From positions 17,627,606 through 17,691,605 of the forward strand of contig NC_051451.1 in assembly GCF_001649575.2 (NCBI RefSeq): DNA of 64,000 nucleotides, given 5' to 3'. The DNA is from Kryptolebias marmoratus. Its lineage: Eukaryota; Chordata; Actinopteri; Cyprinodontiformes; Rivulidae. Position 1 is the first letter of the stretch; each line of letters starts with the position of its first letter. The position numbers and the translations under genes are program-made. Shown in pieces: positions 34,844-49,257 of this stretch. Under the pieces are notes generated by a model. That model searched no databases. It was not told the DNA's origin and was given only the letters and a program-made list of their open reading frames with translations.

Positions 34844-37800
34844 CCAGAGTGTTGGCATGAAGGAGGACGTCTGGGTGAGATTTTAATTAAAGTTTGAGAC
34901 AAAGAGGTCATAAGCCATACACCCCCTCCTCTCTCTACGCACACACCTTGTACACACACATACACACACACAATGAACTGTTTTCTCTCTTCCCCCCTCC
35001 TCTACCTCATTCCATCCCCTCAGCTTGATGACTTTTCCATGAAAGGCTTTTTCATTAATCCTACCTCAGGGAACCGGTGCTCTCCAACCTCATGCACACG
35101 CACACACACACACACTTACAAGCACAACACACACAAAGACCTCCCTTCGTGGGTCACTTTGATGTATCAACGCACTTGCAGACTAAACACAAAATTAGGT
35201 TCCAGTTCTTTATGCCCCTTAAAATGCAACATATACAAAGGCGCAGACAACGCACCCACCCACCAGCACACACAGAGGCCATTAATTAGTGAGCGCAAAT
35301 AAACAGTAGTAAGGGAAAGGGAAGCGGCTGCAGTAAAAACCAACTGCACCCTTTGGTTTCTGCGCGTTTTATTTCCCCCCGCTGATGTTCACTTCTGCAT
35401 CCGTGTGTGTTTTTGTGAGCATTTTGTGGGGTTACAACACAAGTTGCATTGCAACAGTGTTGCTTTACCTTCAGACTCGAAACCTAAAAATACATTTCCT
35501 GCTTTTGTTAGGCTCAGCGTGCTTCTTTTTTTTTGTGCAGAGTAACAAATATTGTGTGCAATTTAAGCAACGGCACAGACTTTCAAAACTTTCTTCTTGC
35601 ACCTTTCCGCCGTTTATCTGTAAATGTAAGATATGCGTGTGTACATTTATCTACCCGAGTGTGTTTTTTCCCCCCATCTATTTACATGCATCTGTGTCTC
35701 TCACTGTGTGCGCTCCTGTGTGTGAGATATCTGATGTCAGCTGTCACATCCCAGTCGGTCTGGGCCTATAATAAGAGACAATAATAACAACTCATTAAAA
35801 CCGAGGGCAGGAACTGTGGAGCTCATCGGCTCATCAAATTAACCTTTGAACACTCCATACACACACACACACACACACACGCACACACACACACACCCAC
35901 ACACACATACACACTCAAGCTACCTGTTTTTCTCCCACAGTTTGTGGCTCCACATTCTTTCTCTCTGTCTTTTTTGTGTCTCTTCATCTACCCCCTCTCA
36001 GCCAGTGGGTGTGTCAACAGGGGATTGGTCCTTTCTGCTGGGTAATTGATGAATTATATGCAACATGCAAATGAGGCGCCATTAATCTCCTGACTGACAG
36101 CTTCGTTTATGGGGCCTTAATGACGGCTGGATTAGATTCTAATTAAAATCTGCTCAAAGACACCCCACGCTAGGAAGCTGCTGCTTCTAGTCTATCTCTC
36201 CCTACTTTTTCCCCCCTCTTTTGCACTTTTTTTTTCACTCTCATGCACTCTCTGTTCATAAGCCCATCTTCATCTTTTCCTCTCACTTCACTCCTCTTCA
36301 TCGTTCTCCTCTTTTTTAACATTATTGTCTTTTTTTTTTTTTTTTTGCAAAGCTGTCACACCTTCTCTTTCCCTTCCTACTCATCCACTCACTGTCTTTT
36401 AATATCTCTCTCTCACACACACAGACACACACTTGCCCACAGTCTCATGTTATGTCAAGCTGCAATGAAAGGAGATGAGGTACGCTGGTTGTCATTAAGC
36501 CTGATGTGGCCCGTGTCATTTCCACTGTCAGGACATTCACACCGTTTAGTCAGAGCTGAAGTGATGTCTGACAGCTTTTCACATACTTCCTCCAAGGATT
36601 GATTTAGCATGCCTGGTTCACACACACACACACATGCAAAAAATCATGTGTGTCTGCTTGTAGTTACAGCCTTTATTGAGGAAATTTGTGACATGGTGGG
36701 AAAAGGGAAATAAATGGCCAAGTGAGGAGAGGATTGAAGGCAAAGGAGGCGAGTGAACGCATTTAATAAGCAAACAAATGAATGAGTAAGCTGAACAGTA
36801 ATGAGGTGCTTTATGGATGCCATAGGGAAACTCCTTTTCTGCTTGCTCGTATCCACAGGGAGGTCAGATCTGCAACAGCAGCCTTCCTGGAAGTGGTCAT
36901 GTTTCAGTGTTTTTGCTTGTTGACACTTCAGCAGGATTAGAGCTTTACAGACTGAAGGACACTCCGACTAACCAGGCCACCCATCTCAATCTCAGCATGG
37001 AAGACAGCCTAATGACTAACTTTAGCCTGTGTTTTCTGCCTGCAGCTCGAGGCCCGGACGACCGCCCAAGAGGCTGCAGAGTGTGACAGAGGGCGGGACG
37101 CACCACATGCTGTCTCACAGCGGTCTGATGCACGCTGGGATCATGCCTCCTGCAGGTGACCACCCAAGCCTCATCAAGCACATACAGTACATACATGAGC
37201 TGTAGGAACAATATCATAAACTGCATGGCATCAGATGTAAAATACCAAATTGGTTCTTTGCCAAAAAGTGTGAAAAACTAACAACATGTTTATTTTCGAA
37301 TGGGGGAACATTTTAGTTTGGCTTTTGTTTAATTTTGTTTTGCCTTTACATGTCAAAATAAGACAAAGTATGACAATCAAAGATTCAACCCACATCTTTC
37401 CCCTGAGGTGATGAATCTGTCAGTGGCACAGTCGAGCTTTTTGTGTAACCACATGGCATTTTTGGGAAAATAAAACCGTTGTTAGGAGAACAAGAACAAG
37501 GAATGCGGCTACACTCAGTGAAAGATGTTTTGGATTTAAAAATTAATGAGAACAGATAAAACAATAAAATCTGAACATCGAGCAGCATCAATTAATTAAA
37601 ATACTATCACACTAAAAACATCATGTAGTCCTTACTCTAATAATTAAGTCATATTTTCAGTGACAGAAATTCTGATTTTTGTCATGTTGATTAGATATGT
37701 ATTACATATGTATTGACTTTGGCAAATTATTAAATGTTAAAAACATCAAATCTTATTAATATCTTGAAAAAACTGATCAAATAACTTCAAAGTTCACGAA

Positions 37801-40800
37801 GGGTAATGAAAACTATAGAAGTCTTTAAATCCTTCCTTGTTCACAAAATTGCTCCCTGTGTCAGTTCTTGTAATTCTATAGAACTGCAGCTAATTCACAG
37901 CTGAAATCCTCCCTCCGTCTATGTGAGCTGTGCTACAGATTTAAATAATATTGCTTCAGAGTTGCAGCAAAGTTCAAAAATTAGTTCTCGTTTTAGCTGT
38001 CAGAGCGTGACAGAAACAATGTTGCAACCGGCTGAGCTGTTTGAAGAACGTACATCGTTCTTTTGCAGAACAAATGCACCACGAGCTGTTGTGCAGCCAA
38101 CCCCCCCCCCTCCCCTCCCCTCCCCATCAGTAATGCCACATTTTCACCCATCGTCAGTTGTATGAAGAGGTGAAGTTCTGGGAGGTTACCGGTGTGTTGA
38201 TTAATAAAATTAGCATACACGCTGCTGACAGACAAGAAACAACTTGCAAGCTTAGTCTTTTTTGCTTGATTTAAAAGTACACAAAGTCCTCTGTTAAGTT
38301 AAGTAAGCATTCTGATCAGTAGCCCTCTGAAATATGATTATGAATATGTTTAGTGCGTGATTGTAAAACCTTCAAGAGTTATTTTTCCAACTTAGTCCTG
38401 CTCCTGTGGATCTAAAACAGGTTGTAGGTTAATTTTCTGTTTAATTGCCTTGGCAATGGACTCATGATTTTCTTTTTTTTATATATCCGATTCAGAATCT
38501 TTAATTAAGTATGTTTTTGTTGTCAAGGTTTGTCTTTCAAGGAATAGTAAGTCGGCCACTTACTAAAGCCAATAAGGCTGTTTGCTTCGTCACAACCAGT
38601 TGTGATTGTCTATTGTAATTTGTGTGTGTGTGTGTTTGTGAACCACAGAGAAAGGGAGAAAAGTAATTGTTGGCACCTCACTGCTCTCAAAGTTGCCCTT
38701 GGCTTTGTGCTCTTCACTGAAACCTGATCTTTTCATTCCCTGCCTCAAAAGAAGCCATTTTCTATTAGCCTCCGCTTCCTCTCGCTGTTCAAAGGTGCTC
38801 AAGTGTGTGTGTTTGTGCATTTGTGTCTGCGTGAATATTGTGTCTGTGCGAGTGCTCAAGAGCATCCTTCTCAGTGGGAAAAGAGTCTTTTCCACCAAAG
38901 GAGAGGGCACGGCGGCAATGTCAGCGCCACTGATTAGAACTGGCCACATGAGAGAGGAAGAAGGAGACAGAAAGAGCGAGGACATTTGAGCGTAAAAGGC
39001 AGGAAAGATCTTTGATGTGATCCTCCTTAGTCGCTTTTTCTCGCCTTCATGTGCTCACACGCACACACACATGCAACGCAGTGGCTTATGTCCCGCTGTG
39101 ATGCTGACATTTGAAAAGGTAAAGTAAGGAAGGAAAGAGAGGAGGAAGAGAAGGGAAGAGAGGGAACAATTTGTTGTGCTTGTCGACGTCTCAGGCAGAC
39201 AAACCGTTCACCTCAGACACCCATTGTCTGAGAAAAAAAAAAAAAAAAAGAAGCAGAGCACTCATTGGTTAAGTTAGTCGCAAATGTTTGGATGAATTGA
39301 AGATCAGGAAATTAAAACTTAGGGATTGTTTGTATTTCCTCAGTTGTTTGCACAGTTGTGCGTTTCATCCTAACTTTAATAATTCACCGTGTTTGTCTGT
39401 ATTAGTGCAAGGCATATTTAATTTTCTATTTTCAAGGATGCTCTGTGGGTCAGACTACGTTCTGGGGTTCAAGACACAAATTAAAATGCGCCTCAGCCCT
39501 CCTGCCACATTTTGTCACTGTCCATTACATATTATTCAAAAGTGCACAACCTCTATTAAAACCGAGCTTCGCTTTGTGTCCCATGCTTCTAATTCTTTTA
39601 TTCTGGTAAAGAAAGGCTTTGTGGTTTAAAGGTGGAGCTGCTGCTGCTGTTAGGTGTCATCCTGTGTGCTGTGCTGTGCTGTGGGATGTGATATCGCTGT
39701 GTGGGTGAGATGAATGTCTTGGCCTGTTCCTATCACTGCTGATTCTCTGGCAGACTAAATGGCCAGTGCAGCGGTGCAGTCAGAATGAATGGTCGGCCTC
39801 TGTCTTCCCATGACAACCTCCTGCCCACCGACTGCTCTAATCCTCCACCAGGGGCCATTGATCTGCCTCTTATTGATTCTTTTTTCCTCCCCCCCCCCCA
39901 ACTTTCATCCCTCTCTATATCATTTTCTCTCACAGATCTCTCTGCCCTGGCCAAAAAGATCAAGCTGGAGGCGATGGCGGGTTACCACAGTAGCCAGCAA
40001 CATGGAGGTCCGAACGGAGAGAACGGCGACCACAATCCTGGACTGGGTGAGTCTCATTCTCTAACAAAAAAAACGGAAAACAAAAACATTCGTGCGCAAA
40101 ATGTTTAATTACAATAATAAAGCGTGTTTCACAATTGTTATTGGAACACTATTATGTGAATTTATGTCATCACAACTTGAGCAGCTGTGGAGCTGGTGAA
40201 TCAAGTTGATTACAACCAGGATGTGACGTCATCTCTGCTGCCTGTTTGTTTCCTTTGAAAGACGCTAAACAAAAGCAGAATACAGCAGCGGGGCTGTTCC
40301 TGTACATGAAATGTCTAATTAGGACATCTGGGTAAGATAATTCAAACAGTCAAAACATAAAAATCAAATCTTTTTTTTGTTGTTTGTTTTTGTTTTTTAC
40401 ACTGCCAGAATTTGTTTGCTTATTTGTGCCTTAAAGTCAGTAAGAATCAGGAAGCATTTCCGAAAAAACACAAGACAGTCACCCGGTCTGAACCCTCTTT
40501 AAATCTTTGGCACCAACTCATTCATACTCATCAGCCATCGCATCAAGAAACTGCAGACACAAACATACTCAGGTTTAAACTCGCATTCAAGAAAGTCCGA
40601 ACTCTTTTCTTAATTTTTTTTTTAATATTTAGCTTTTGTTCCAGTGATATAAAGTTATATAAGCAGTAAGAGTCACAATTTTGCAGCTCTGTTGTGCTGC
40701 AGCGTAGATCTAAACAGAGTAGCTGGAGTCATTCTGCTTGCCAAATGATGACAGCATTTGGCAAGCAGATTGGAATAAAAAGACATATCTGTGACGGTCC

Positions 40801-43800
40801 AGTAGTATATAAATTATCAGCATTTGATTGAACTAAACCTAGCTAAAAGCATTTGTTCATGATTAAAATGTCTCCAACTGTCTAGTTTTTATACAAGTGT
40901 TACTACGTATAAGCAAACCCTCCAAATTAAATTTTTTTTTTTTTGCAAATGCTCTAACCTCCTTGACCTTTCAGCTTTCCAAAAGTTTGCAACGAGTGGG
41001 GTTTAGCAACATTTTGATCATTTATTGTGATCTTGACATCAACGTGTGCAATATCAATATTGCAAAGGACTGTTTGGACGCAGTAAGTTTTAGACTGTTA
41101 TACTGCGAGTGTCAGGCATTTATGGCCTTCCTGTCGGTGATATATTTGACCAATCAAAGGGATTTTCTCCGTCTCAGATGTCCACATCTGTTTTGGATGG
41201 AAGTAGCTGAGGTGTTAAAGCAAACACAGAGTATTGTCGGAGAGGAGCGAGAAAAATGATGGCTAGTTGCAACGAATATCAATGCAAAAATACAATAGTT
41301 TGCTGCTAACGGTAGATAAATATTCTTCTCTTCTAAAAGTGGTGTTTTTAAACAAATATTTTAAATGTAAGTACACCAAAGCAAGCCAAATAACTAGTTT
41401 CCCTTTGCCAGAAGTTTTTTGTTTACTCTTAGAGGTCAACGGCATACTCAGAACTTGAGTTATGTCCAGCAGCTGCCAATTTGCTTCGGTGGGAAGTCTG
41501 TCACTTACAGCCACATGAAAGGAAGGGTTACAGTATTAATGAGATCTCACTAAATAATTATTAATTAGATCAGTTTATTATTTATGATTTTGACCTCTGT
41601 CTTGGCAAAATTAGCTGCCAGGGGTTTATTGTGACTGGCAAAATCAATCAATCTCATCTCTTTTGGTTTTTGTAAGTTTTTGTTGTCAGTTTCAGATCGT
41701 AGGGGTGAAAGGCATTAACATGCACGTGCACAGCTCCGAGTGCACAAAAGTAGGGAAAGTAGGGTGTGCACCAAAGTTTTGCACCTCTATCAGAATCAAT
41801 CAGTGCTGCATATAGTTCCAAGTTCTTGTTTTTTTTTAATTTTGACAGTACTGATTAAACAGGTTTTATTGGACTTTTAAAAGAAACAGATGTTGGCAAG
41901 TTTTCAAGGCTTTTTTACTGGAGTGAATGAATATATATGAATTGCGTGCTCTCTGAAACCAACAACAATTTAGTATGGAAATGCTAGCTTAAGTTCTTCA
42001 CTACTGTTTTTGGTTTTCTAATATTTGGGAAATAGTCTTGTCACCATGTTAATACATGATTTTTCACTGTAGGGATTCATTGTTATAGCAGTTGTAGTTG
42101 TCATTTTGTTCCTGGAGTGTACAGATTTAAGTTTATTTAAAAATTTATTCATTTCCTTGCTCAGTCCATTTAACAGTATACCTTTTACTCCACTCAGTCC
42201 TTGCTTTGCAATGAAGGAGAGCAGTCAAAAACCGGCGCGTCGGTGGACAAAAGTAAGCACACCGGGATGATAGAGAGATGAATAAGATGAGAGGCTGAAG
42301 CCAAATCAATAGTCTTCTCTCTAATTCACTATCCTGAATGCAAACGACAAAATGCTGGACAATCGATGGCGGGACGGCCACGTGCACGCACGCAAACATG
42401 ACTGCCCGCTCGCGGACATATCAGGTGCACCGCCCCCTCTGTTATCGACAGGTTAAAGCGACATCAGTGTGTTTAGACAGATGACAGGGCTTATAGGGGT
42501 CTGCGCTGAATACACTATCAACCTGGGACACACACATTTAACATGTGGAGCACACGGCGTGGCTGTACGACAGAAATGAAAAATGGCCCTTGTGGGTTTT
42601 TTTTTTTTTTTTTTTTTTTACAGAAATTACTAGAAGAAACGAATACAGTCTTTTCTTTGAAGTCTTGTGTGTTTTTTCTCTCTGCTCATGTGGGTAAACA
42701 GAACCAGCATTAAGCATTGTTTACCATTGTATACACTTGGTTACGACTGCCAGCATCTGTGTGCAGTTAGGTGGCTTGGTTACCACCAGCCATTATAAAC
42801 CTGTAAAGCTTAATCACCGTTAATGATAGAGTCAAGTGGAAACACACACAAACACAGCACAGGCATACAACACACACACAAACACACACACACTACGTTT
42901 TGTTTTTTTGTTTTTTTCCATACCGCCACCCACAGCCTTATGGGAAGGATAGGCCCCCTTACCCAAGGTTCAACCACTACAAAGGCGATCTCAGATTACA
43001 CACACGCACACTCACACAAATGCTGAGTGTGACACCTTATGGGCTGCGGAAGAGCAGAGAGAAGCCATTTCTGCATTTAACAAGATCTTCTGGGAAATTT
43101 ACAGTAACTGTTTGTTTACAGTAATGGTTTGTTTGGATAAACATAAGAGAAGCACTCTGACTTTTGATGTTTTCTAATGAAACATAAGAGAAAGTGATGG
43201 GAAGGCAGAGAAAGTGAGGAGAGGGGGAGAAAAGGGAGTTTAGATGAGGGACAGATTGAGAGTGAAAATGAAATTATAGAGGGAGGCGGGGGTTGAACGG
43301 AGGGGCAAAAGTGAGTACCGCTTTCCAAACCAAGGCTTAATATTTGGCTGGAGGTTTATTGTCGGAGCATCTGGTTATTTAGCTCCATTCAGACAGATCT
43401 TTTGTTTGGATTAGTTTCTGCTTTGGGCAAGTGACAGACTAATCTGCCAAAATGCACAAAGCACAGCACATATGTCCAGCGAGCCCGACTCATAAAGTCA
43501 ACACCTCACCCTTTATTTCTGAGATTGCTTTTTCTTTTTTTTTTCTTTTACACTCCTTTCTTCTTTTTGTTCCCTTCTCCCCCATTTATTTGTTTTATTG
43601 CATCTCTCTTCTATGTATCAACTTCTTTCTGCTTCTTCTAGTTCTATTATTTGTGACAATTGTGCAGAATAGAGTCCAAGATTTTTCCCTTTGTGTTTAT
43701 AATTACCCAGCGTGCATTGCTGGCCCAGCACCAAGACTGCCATCAGCTTCTTTTGTTCCATTTCCTCCCTGTGTTTCTTTTGTTTTTGTTTTTCCTTTTA

Positions 43801-46800
43801 TTAAATGATAAATATTTATGTCATCCCCCCCCCCCAACTGGATTGTTTGTTTCATGAATAGGACTGCAACAACCCGCCGGGGTGCTGTTGAGAGGAAGGA
43901 TTTTCTTTATAGATACTGGATGCTTGTCTTAAACAGAGGACTGCAAACAGCAGATTGGTCGAGATAATAAGAGTTTAGTTTCAGGTGCAGAAAATGCACT
44001 GAATTATCATAAAGACCACTGAGGCAGTGAAAGATAAACAGTTTAGTTTTAATTCCACAGTGGATGATTTTTTTTTAAGTCATAAAGCACTTTAAGCTGT
44101 TATACTCATTATGTCTTTGAGTGGCATTTGTCCCGCTTATTGCAACAAAAACAATGACTTGTCCTCTTCCACTTGACTCCTGTACTTATGATTTTCCTTC
44201 ACATGGCTTCACATGGCTTCACACACAGACACACACACGCACGTACAGTTTTAGATCTTGGTTTAGAAGCAATCATCTTAATACAATAAAAGAAAAAAGG
44301 ATCTAATGCATGACATGAAATGTCTTTAGTGTCACATTTATCACCTGCCACCAAAGACAATGTTTTTGCTCGTGTGTGTGCACATGTGTGTTGTCTGTAG
44401 TATCGGCAAAATATCTCATGAACCAGGGAACATATTTTAATGAAACTAAGATTTTTTCAGATACTGAGACAAAATTTGGTATGATAGTAGCTAAGAATGG
44501 GCCCAAAGCTTTGAGCACAGGCCAACTTCTTTGCTTAACCTTCCTGTGGCCTTCGGGTCAAATGGACCCGAAGTTACAATGGCTTCTCTTCCTCTCTTCA
44601 GTTACGAGGGCTTCAGGAGGGTTGAAAGCTTGGCATTAACTGTTGGAGGCAACCTTGTTTGTCTATGTGCAAAATGTCTCACAGACCACTGGACCAATTT
44701 TAATGAAACTCTCATGAAGTAATAATTGAACACACGTCTACAACTGATTAACTTTTGGAGTCAACTCAAGTCAAGCCAGTCATCACTGATAATCAGCCTT
44801 TGTCTACACAAAAATGGCTACGCCTCAGTGAATTTCATAGATATTTATCTAAACTTTGTTATAGCAGTTGCCAACAGTCATTCACAATACATGCTTATGC
44901 AAGGTCTTACCAAAATGACTACAACTCTGTCATTTGTCAACATAAGATGTTTTGAGTCTCAAACTCAGTCATGAAAGGCAGCAGGCAATGTGCATTCCTT
45001 CAGGGAATGCTTGGCCTTTAATTTTAAAGTGGAACTAGAGCAATGCAGTGAGACAATATGGGAAGCAAGACACTTAGTCATCTTACTGTGGTCTTCCCTT
45101 TTCTGTTTTCTTCTTCTTCAGTTCTGGATCAGTTGCCCTTCATGATGATGTCACATCCTCTGATTCCTGCAAGCCTGGCGCCAGCCTCCGTCTCCATGGC
45201 AATGGGCCAGATGAACAGGCTGAGCACCCTGGCCACCATGGCCAACGTGGCCCAGCTCCACGCCAACCCACCTGCCAGGGCTCCCACCTCTGTCATTAAG
45301 GTGAACTCAGGGGCCCACCAGCATCACAGATCTAACCATCAGCTAGAAATTGTTTTAAGTCCATAAAGTTCAGAAACCCTGAAAACCTTTATCTAGATAT
45401 TTCTATGTTTACAGATATCTAGTATTCTGACCGAAACTACAGCCCTCTCAAAAAAGCTGTTCTTATTGAGAATTCACATCATGTTTGGTTTGTCAGGAGC
45501 GAGTACAGGACACCCCCTCCCCTTCGCCCTCACTGGACGAAGCTCAGATGTCATCCAATCACAGCAGCAGTGTGTCAAGTTCACCACTGCCTACAGAGCG
45601 CACTGCAGATGCCACACGTACGTACTCACCTGTGTGACCCGCACACCGAAATGAGCCATAGATCTACCCCGACATACATGAAAGATGCTTTCACAAATTT
45701 CCTTCTTCAGATCAACTTCATGACGGCCTTTCATCGAGTCACAGCGTGTTGGGACACTCTCCTGGTTTGGTGCAGGGTCCCAGAGAGACAGATGGGACAT
45801 CAACAGAATATAACAAGGAGAACAAGAGGAGCCACACCGACAGGGGTAACAGCACTGATTCTGCAGCAGAGCTCGTGCTAAAAGCAGTTTTATTGAAATG
45901 ACTTGTTTTTAAGTGTCTTACATCTATTGACTGACTGTGTTAACCTTACTTCAAAAGGTTAATTTTCTGAGGATTTCTTTGTACAGTCAATCATTTAGTA
46001 AAAATAATGGGTAATGATTACTTCTCGGAAAAATCTATTGTCTCTTTTGCAAATGCTGTCAGTATTGAACAACAAGCATTCAGTTTACAGCCAATCCATC
46101 CATCTTTGTCACCGTTTGTGCTCTTTGAATTTAACCACCTGTGGCAAGTTTACAAGTTTCTCTGAAAACATTCTCTTTAAATAGAAAATGTTTTTAGGTT
46201 AACAAGAGAGAAATATCAGTAACAGGTTGATAAGGATTCACCTCTTTTACTCCTCCTCTCCTTCTCCCTGTCAGTGTCCCCCCCCCCTTCCTCGGCTCCC
46301 CGCGGTGAGCAAAGACAAATAATTCTGCAAAACAGGACTCCATTAGACCAGAAAGCAGTGTTACATTAGCGAGCCATTTGCCGGGCCAGGGCCTAACGAG
46401 CCGGGCGGCCTCCCGCACTCTCAGCTGGACCTCATCTGCATAACGACCGCCTCTCTGTCGTTAGGGCCCTGTGTTGCCACGGCGCTGCAACGTCAGTTGT
46501 TTGGTTCTCTCTGTCAGGGAGGTTTGCATTAGCTTAATGAGGACTGCTCAAGGACAAACAGTCAGCAGAAATTTACAGCGAGCGAACAAGTGAGGGAGAT
46601 GGAGAGTTGTTTGTTTGTGGATTCTTATGCCTGTGCCCGTGTAGATGTATTCTAATACCGAATCCTATTATTCAGTAATTTAATCTAAAAAAATCACAAT
46701 AGCTTTCCAGGTAAGGCTTCAGACGCTGTCAGATATCTGCAAATATATTGAGAAAACAGTGATGGCACCAACAACGTGAATGCCATGCATCACACATCTC

Positions 46801-49205
46801 ATTTATGCAATTGATTTTCAATTGATTTTTTTTTTTGCATGTAAATGAACCACATGCACATTTGCTGGATTGCAAGCTTTTGTATTTGACCTAGAACATC
46901 ACAGGATAGGTTTACCGTGGATTGAACAGAGTTTCAAAGAGCTCTTCAGCGCTGTCATTCTGTCAATCCATTCTATAATAATCTGTGTGTGTGTGTGTGT
47001 GTGAGAGAGAGACAGTTTTGGCTGTGTGTGCTGTTTCACTGGTCTTTGAACAACGCATCCATCCAGCAAAGATCAGAGGCCATCCCTGACACCTCACTCC
47101 CATTAACCAAACATCAGCAGAATTTTAGTCTCTCTCTGTGTCTTTCTTTCTCTCACCCCCCCCTTGCCTTTCTGTTCTCTTCCGCTGACTGGCACTCTTC
47201 ACGTTGTGAAGTTCATTAGCCCTGGGGAGAGGTGGGAGAGGAATAAGAGAGGGGGGTAAAGAGAGATGAACTTGGGAGAAAAGAGAAAAACAGACAATGA
47301 CCTTGGTTAGAGAGATGGGTAAATGATCAAACAAGCTGGCAGCTCTGTGTGTGTGTGTGTGTATTTATGCCAAACGGTGTGTGTGAGAGTGAGGTAAAGT
47401 AGGCGTAAAACAGTAACTCAATAAAGGATCAGTCACATCCAAGGAGCCTGGGGAGCCCACGCTGCTGACTGTGCACTTCGGCGGCTACAAATGTGTGTGT
47501 GTGTGTCTGTATGTGAGCCACGGGAGTGTAGTTGGATGCCCTCCGCTGAGTTCGCCAGCACCTGCTAATTACCTTTCTCTACAGAGCAATGCTTTCAGCA
47601 AGGAATAGGGGGAAAGGGGAAGAAAGGGGGGAGGTATTGCTTCTCATATGTGAAACACCTTGAATGTGACAGTTTGCCAAGATGTGAGGCCGAGGCAGAG
47701 TACGGTGAGGTGGGCGGATTTGGAGCTGAAGATGCTGTGGTCAGCTAAGTAGAGAAAACACGCTCATTTGTCACAGACAGAGAAAAGTGCCAGATATCAC
47801 ATCGCACGTTTGCACTCATCCCTGCTCCAATAACTGCCCGACTCCCAGGACATCTCTGTCCTCGGTGGCTCAGATGACAGTAAAAGTGAGCAACTGCCTG
47901 AAAAAAGAGGAAAAAAAAATACAGAAAATGGCCAATCTTCATCCTCCCTCACTGTCACGAGTAGGGAACGTGCAGTTCTCAGGTTTACAAACAGATGGTC
48001 ATCCATAATGCAAGTTCTTAGCTGCTTTTATGGGATATGTCAAGCTGTGATGCATTATCAATAGGCAGACTGCCATCTAATAAAGGGCAACTACATTTTT
48101 AAAACCCAAAACCAGAACTTCTCTGTATGTGTGGCTGAACCTGCACACAGCAATTAAACATTTGTTGGTTTGTGGCCCTTGACATATTTGCATACAATTA
48201 AGTAAATACATTAAAAAGCTACAGCATTTATTTGCTGTATAATTACATATAATTGCAGGAGTTATGATCTTTTTGTAGATATTAAATAAACATAATGCCT
48301 GGATGTTTGTTTAATGTCAGAAGTCTCACCGCCTAGACATCAAACCGTCTTTTTTGTCCTTTCAGAGAACAGTTCCTTGGCTGCTCAGACAACCAGAGAG
48401 AGCAGTGATAGACACATCTACCAGAAACCCCCATCAGGCAGGGAGAACTGTGAGAGGGTGTCTTACCCTGCAGGACAGAAGCTCCCAGCAGGTCTCCACC
48501 ACACTCCCTTCATCTTCCCGGAAGGCTTGTCCTCCATAGAGACCCTGCTCACAAACATCCAGGTGAGGCTCTGCCGGGGCTTTATTATTATCACACTCTA
48601 AGATGAATAGGAAGAGAGATGAGCCACTCTCTGGGATTTCCTGAAATCGTAAATAGCAGACAAGGCAGACATTTAGGATGTGCAGTAATTGGGTTGGGCG
48701 TGTGCTGACCTGCTTCTCAGATTTTACACGGCTTTGTTATAGCAGAGTTACAATGAGAGCCCTCTCTTGTTTGGTTTTCACAGAGAGGGGAAAAACAACC
48801 CCCATCTGACCCTGATGCGTTGGCAGTTTAACTCTTAACAAGTGGTTTAAAAAAAAAAAAATCACAGTTGACTTTTTTTTTTGGACTTTGAATCAATGTT
48901 GTAAAGCTACTCATTGCAAAGTATAAAATCAAACACTAAAAAGGTTATCCTGAATTATATCAAATGGTGCAGTTTGGAAAAATACTTCAGTAGTTTTCCA
49001 GATATATTGATATGCAATTCTAAAATATAGGACATCACTCAATGTAAACAAAGCATTTGGCTGAATTCGCCAAAAATCACCTGGAGGCTTAAGTCGTTCG
49101 ATTGACCTACATTAGGCTGGCTGTAGTCTGTGAGCAAATATGGCAAAATCAGAGAAGCATAGAATCTCAGAGAAAAGGCTTATGCAGAAATATAAAAGTG
49201 ATTCC

Positions 49206-49257
<52 letters not shown>

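Noticed and set aside
36243..36602. 119-codon frame in dach1 intron 1
   Set aside because: Composed of T/C-rich low-complexity sequence and CA repeats; no splice signals or known domain.
40733..40769. Hairpin as a microRNA gene
   Set aside because: The stem is only 15 bp with a 7-base loop and no extended pairing, too short for a usual precursor; kept only as an unexplained structure.
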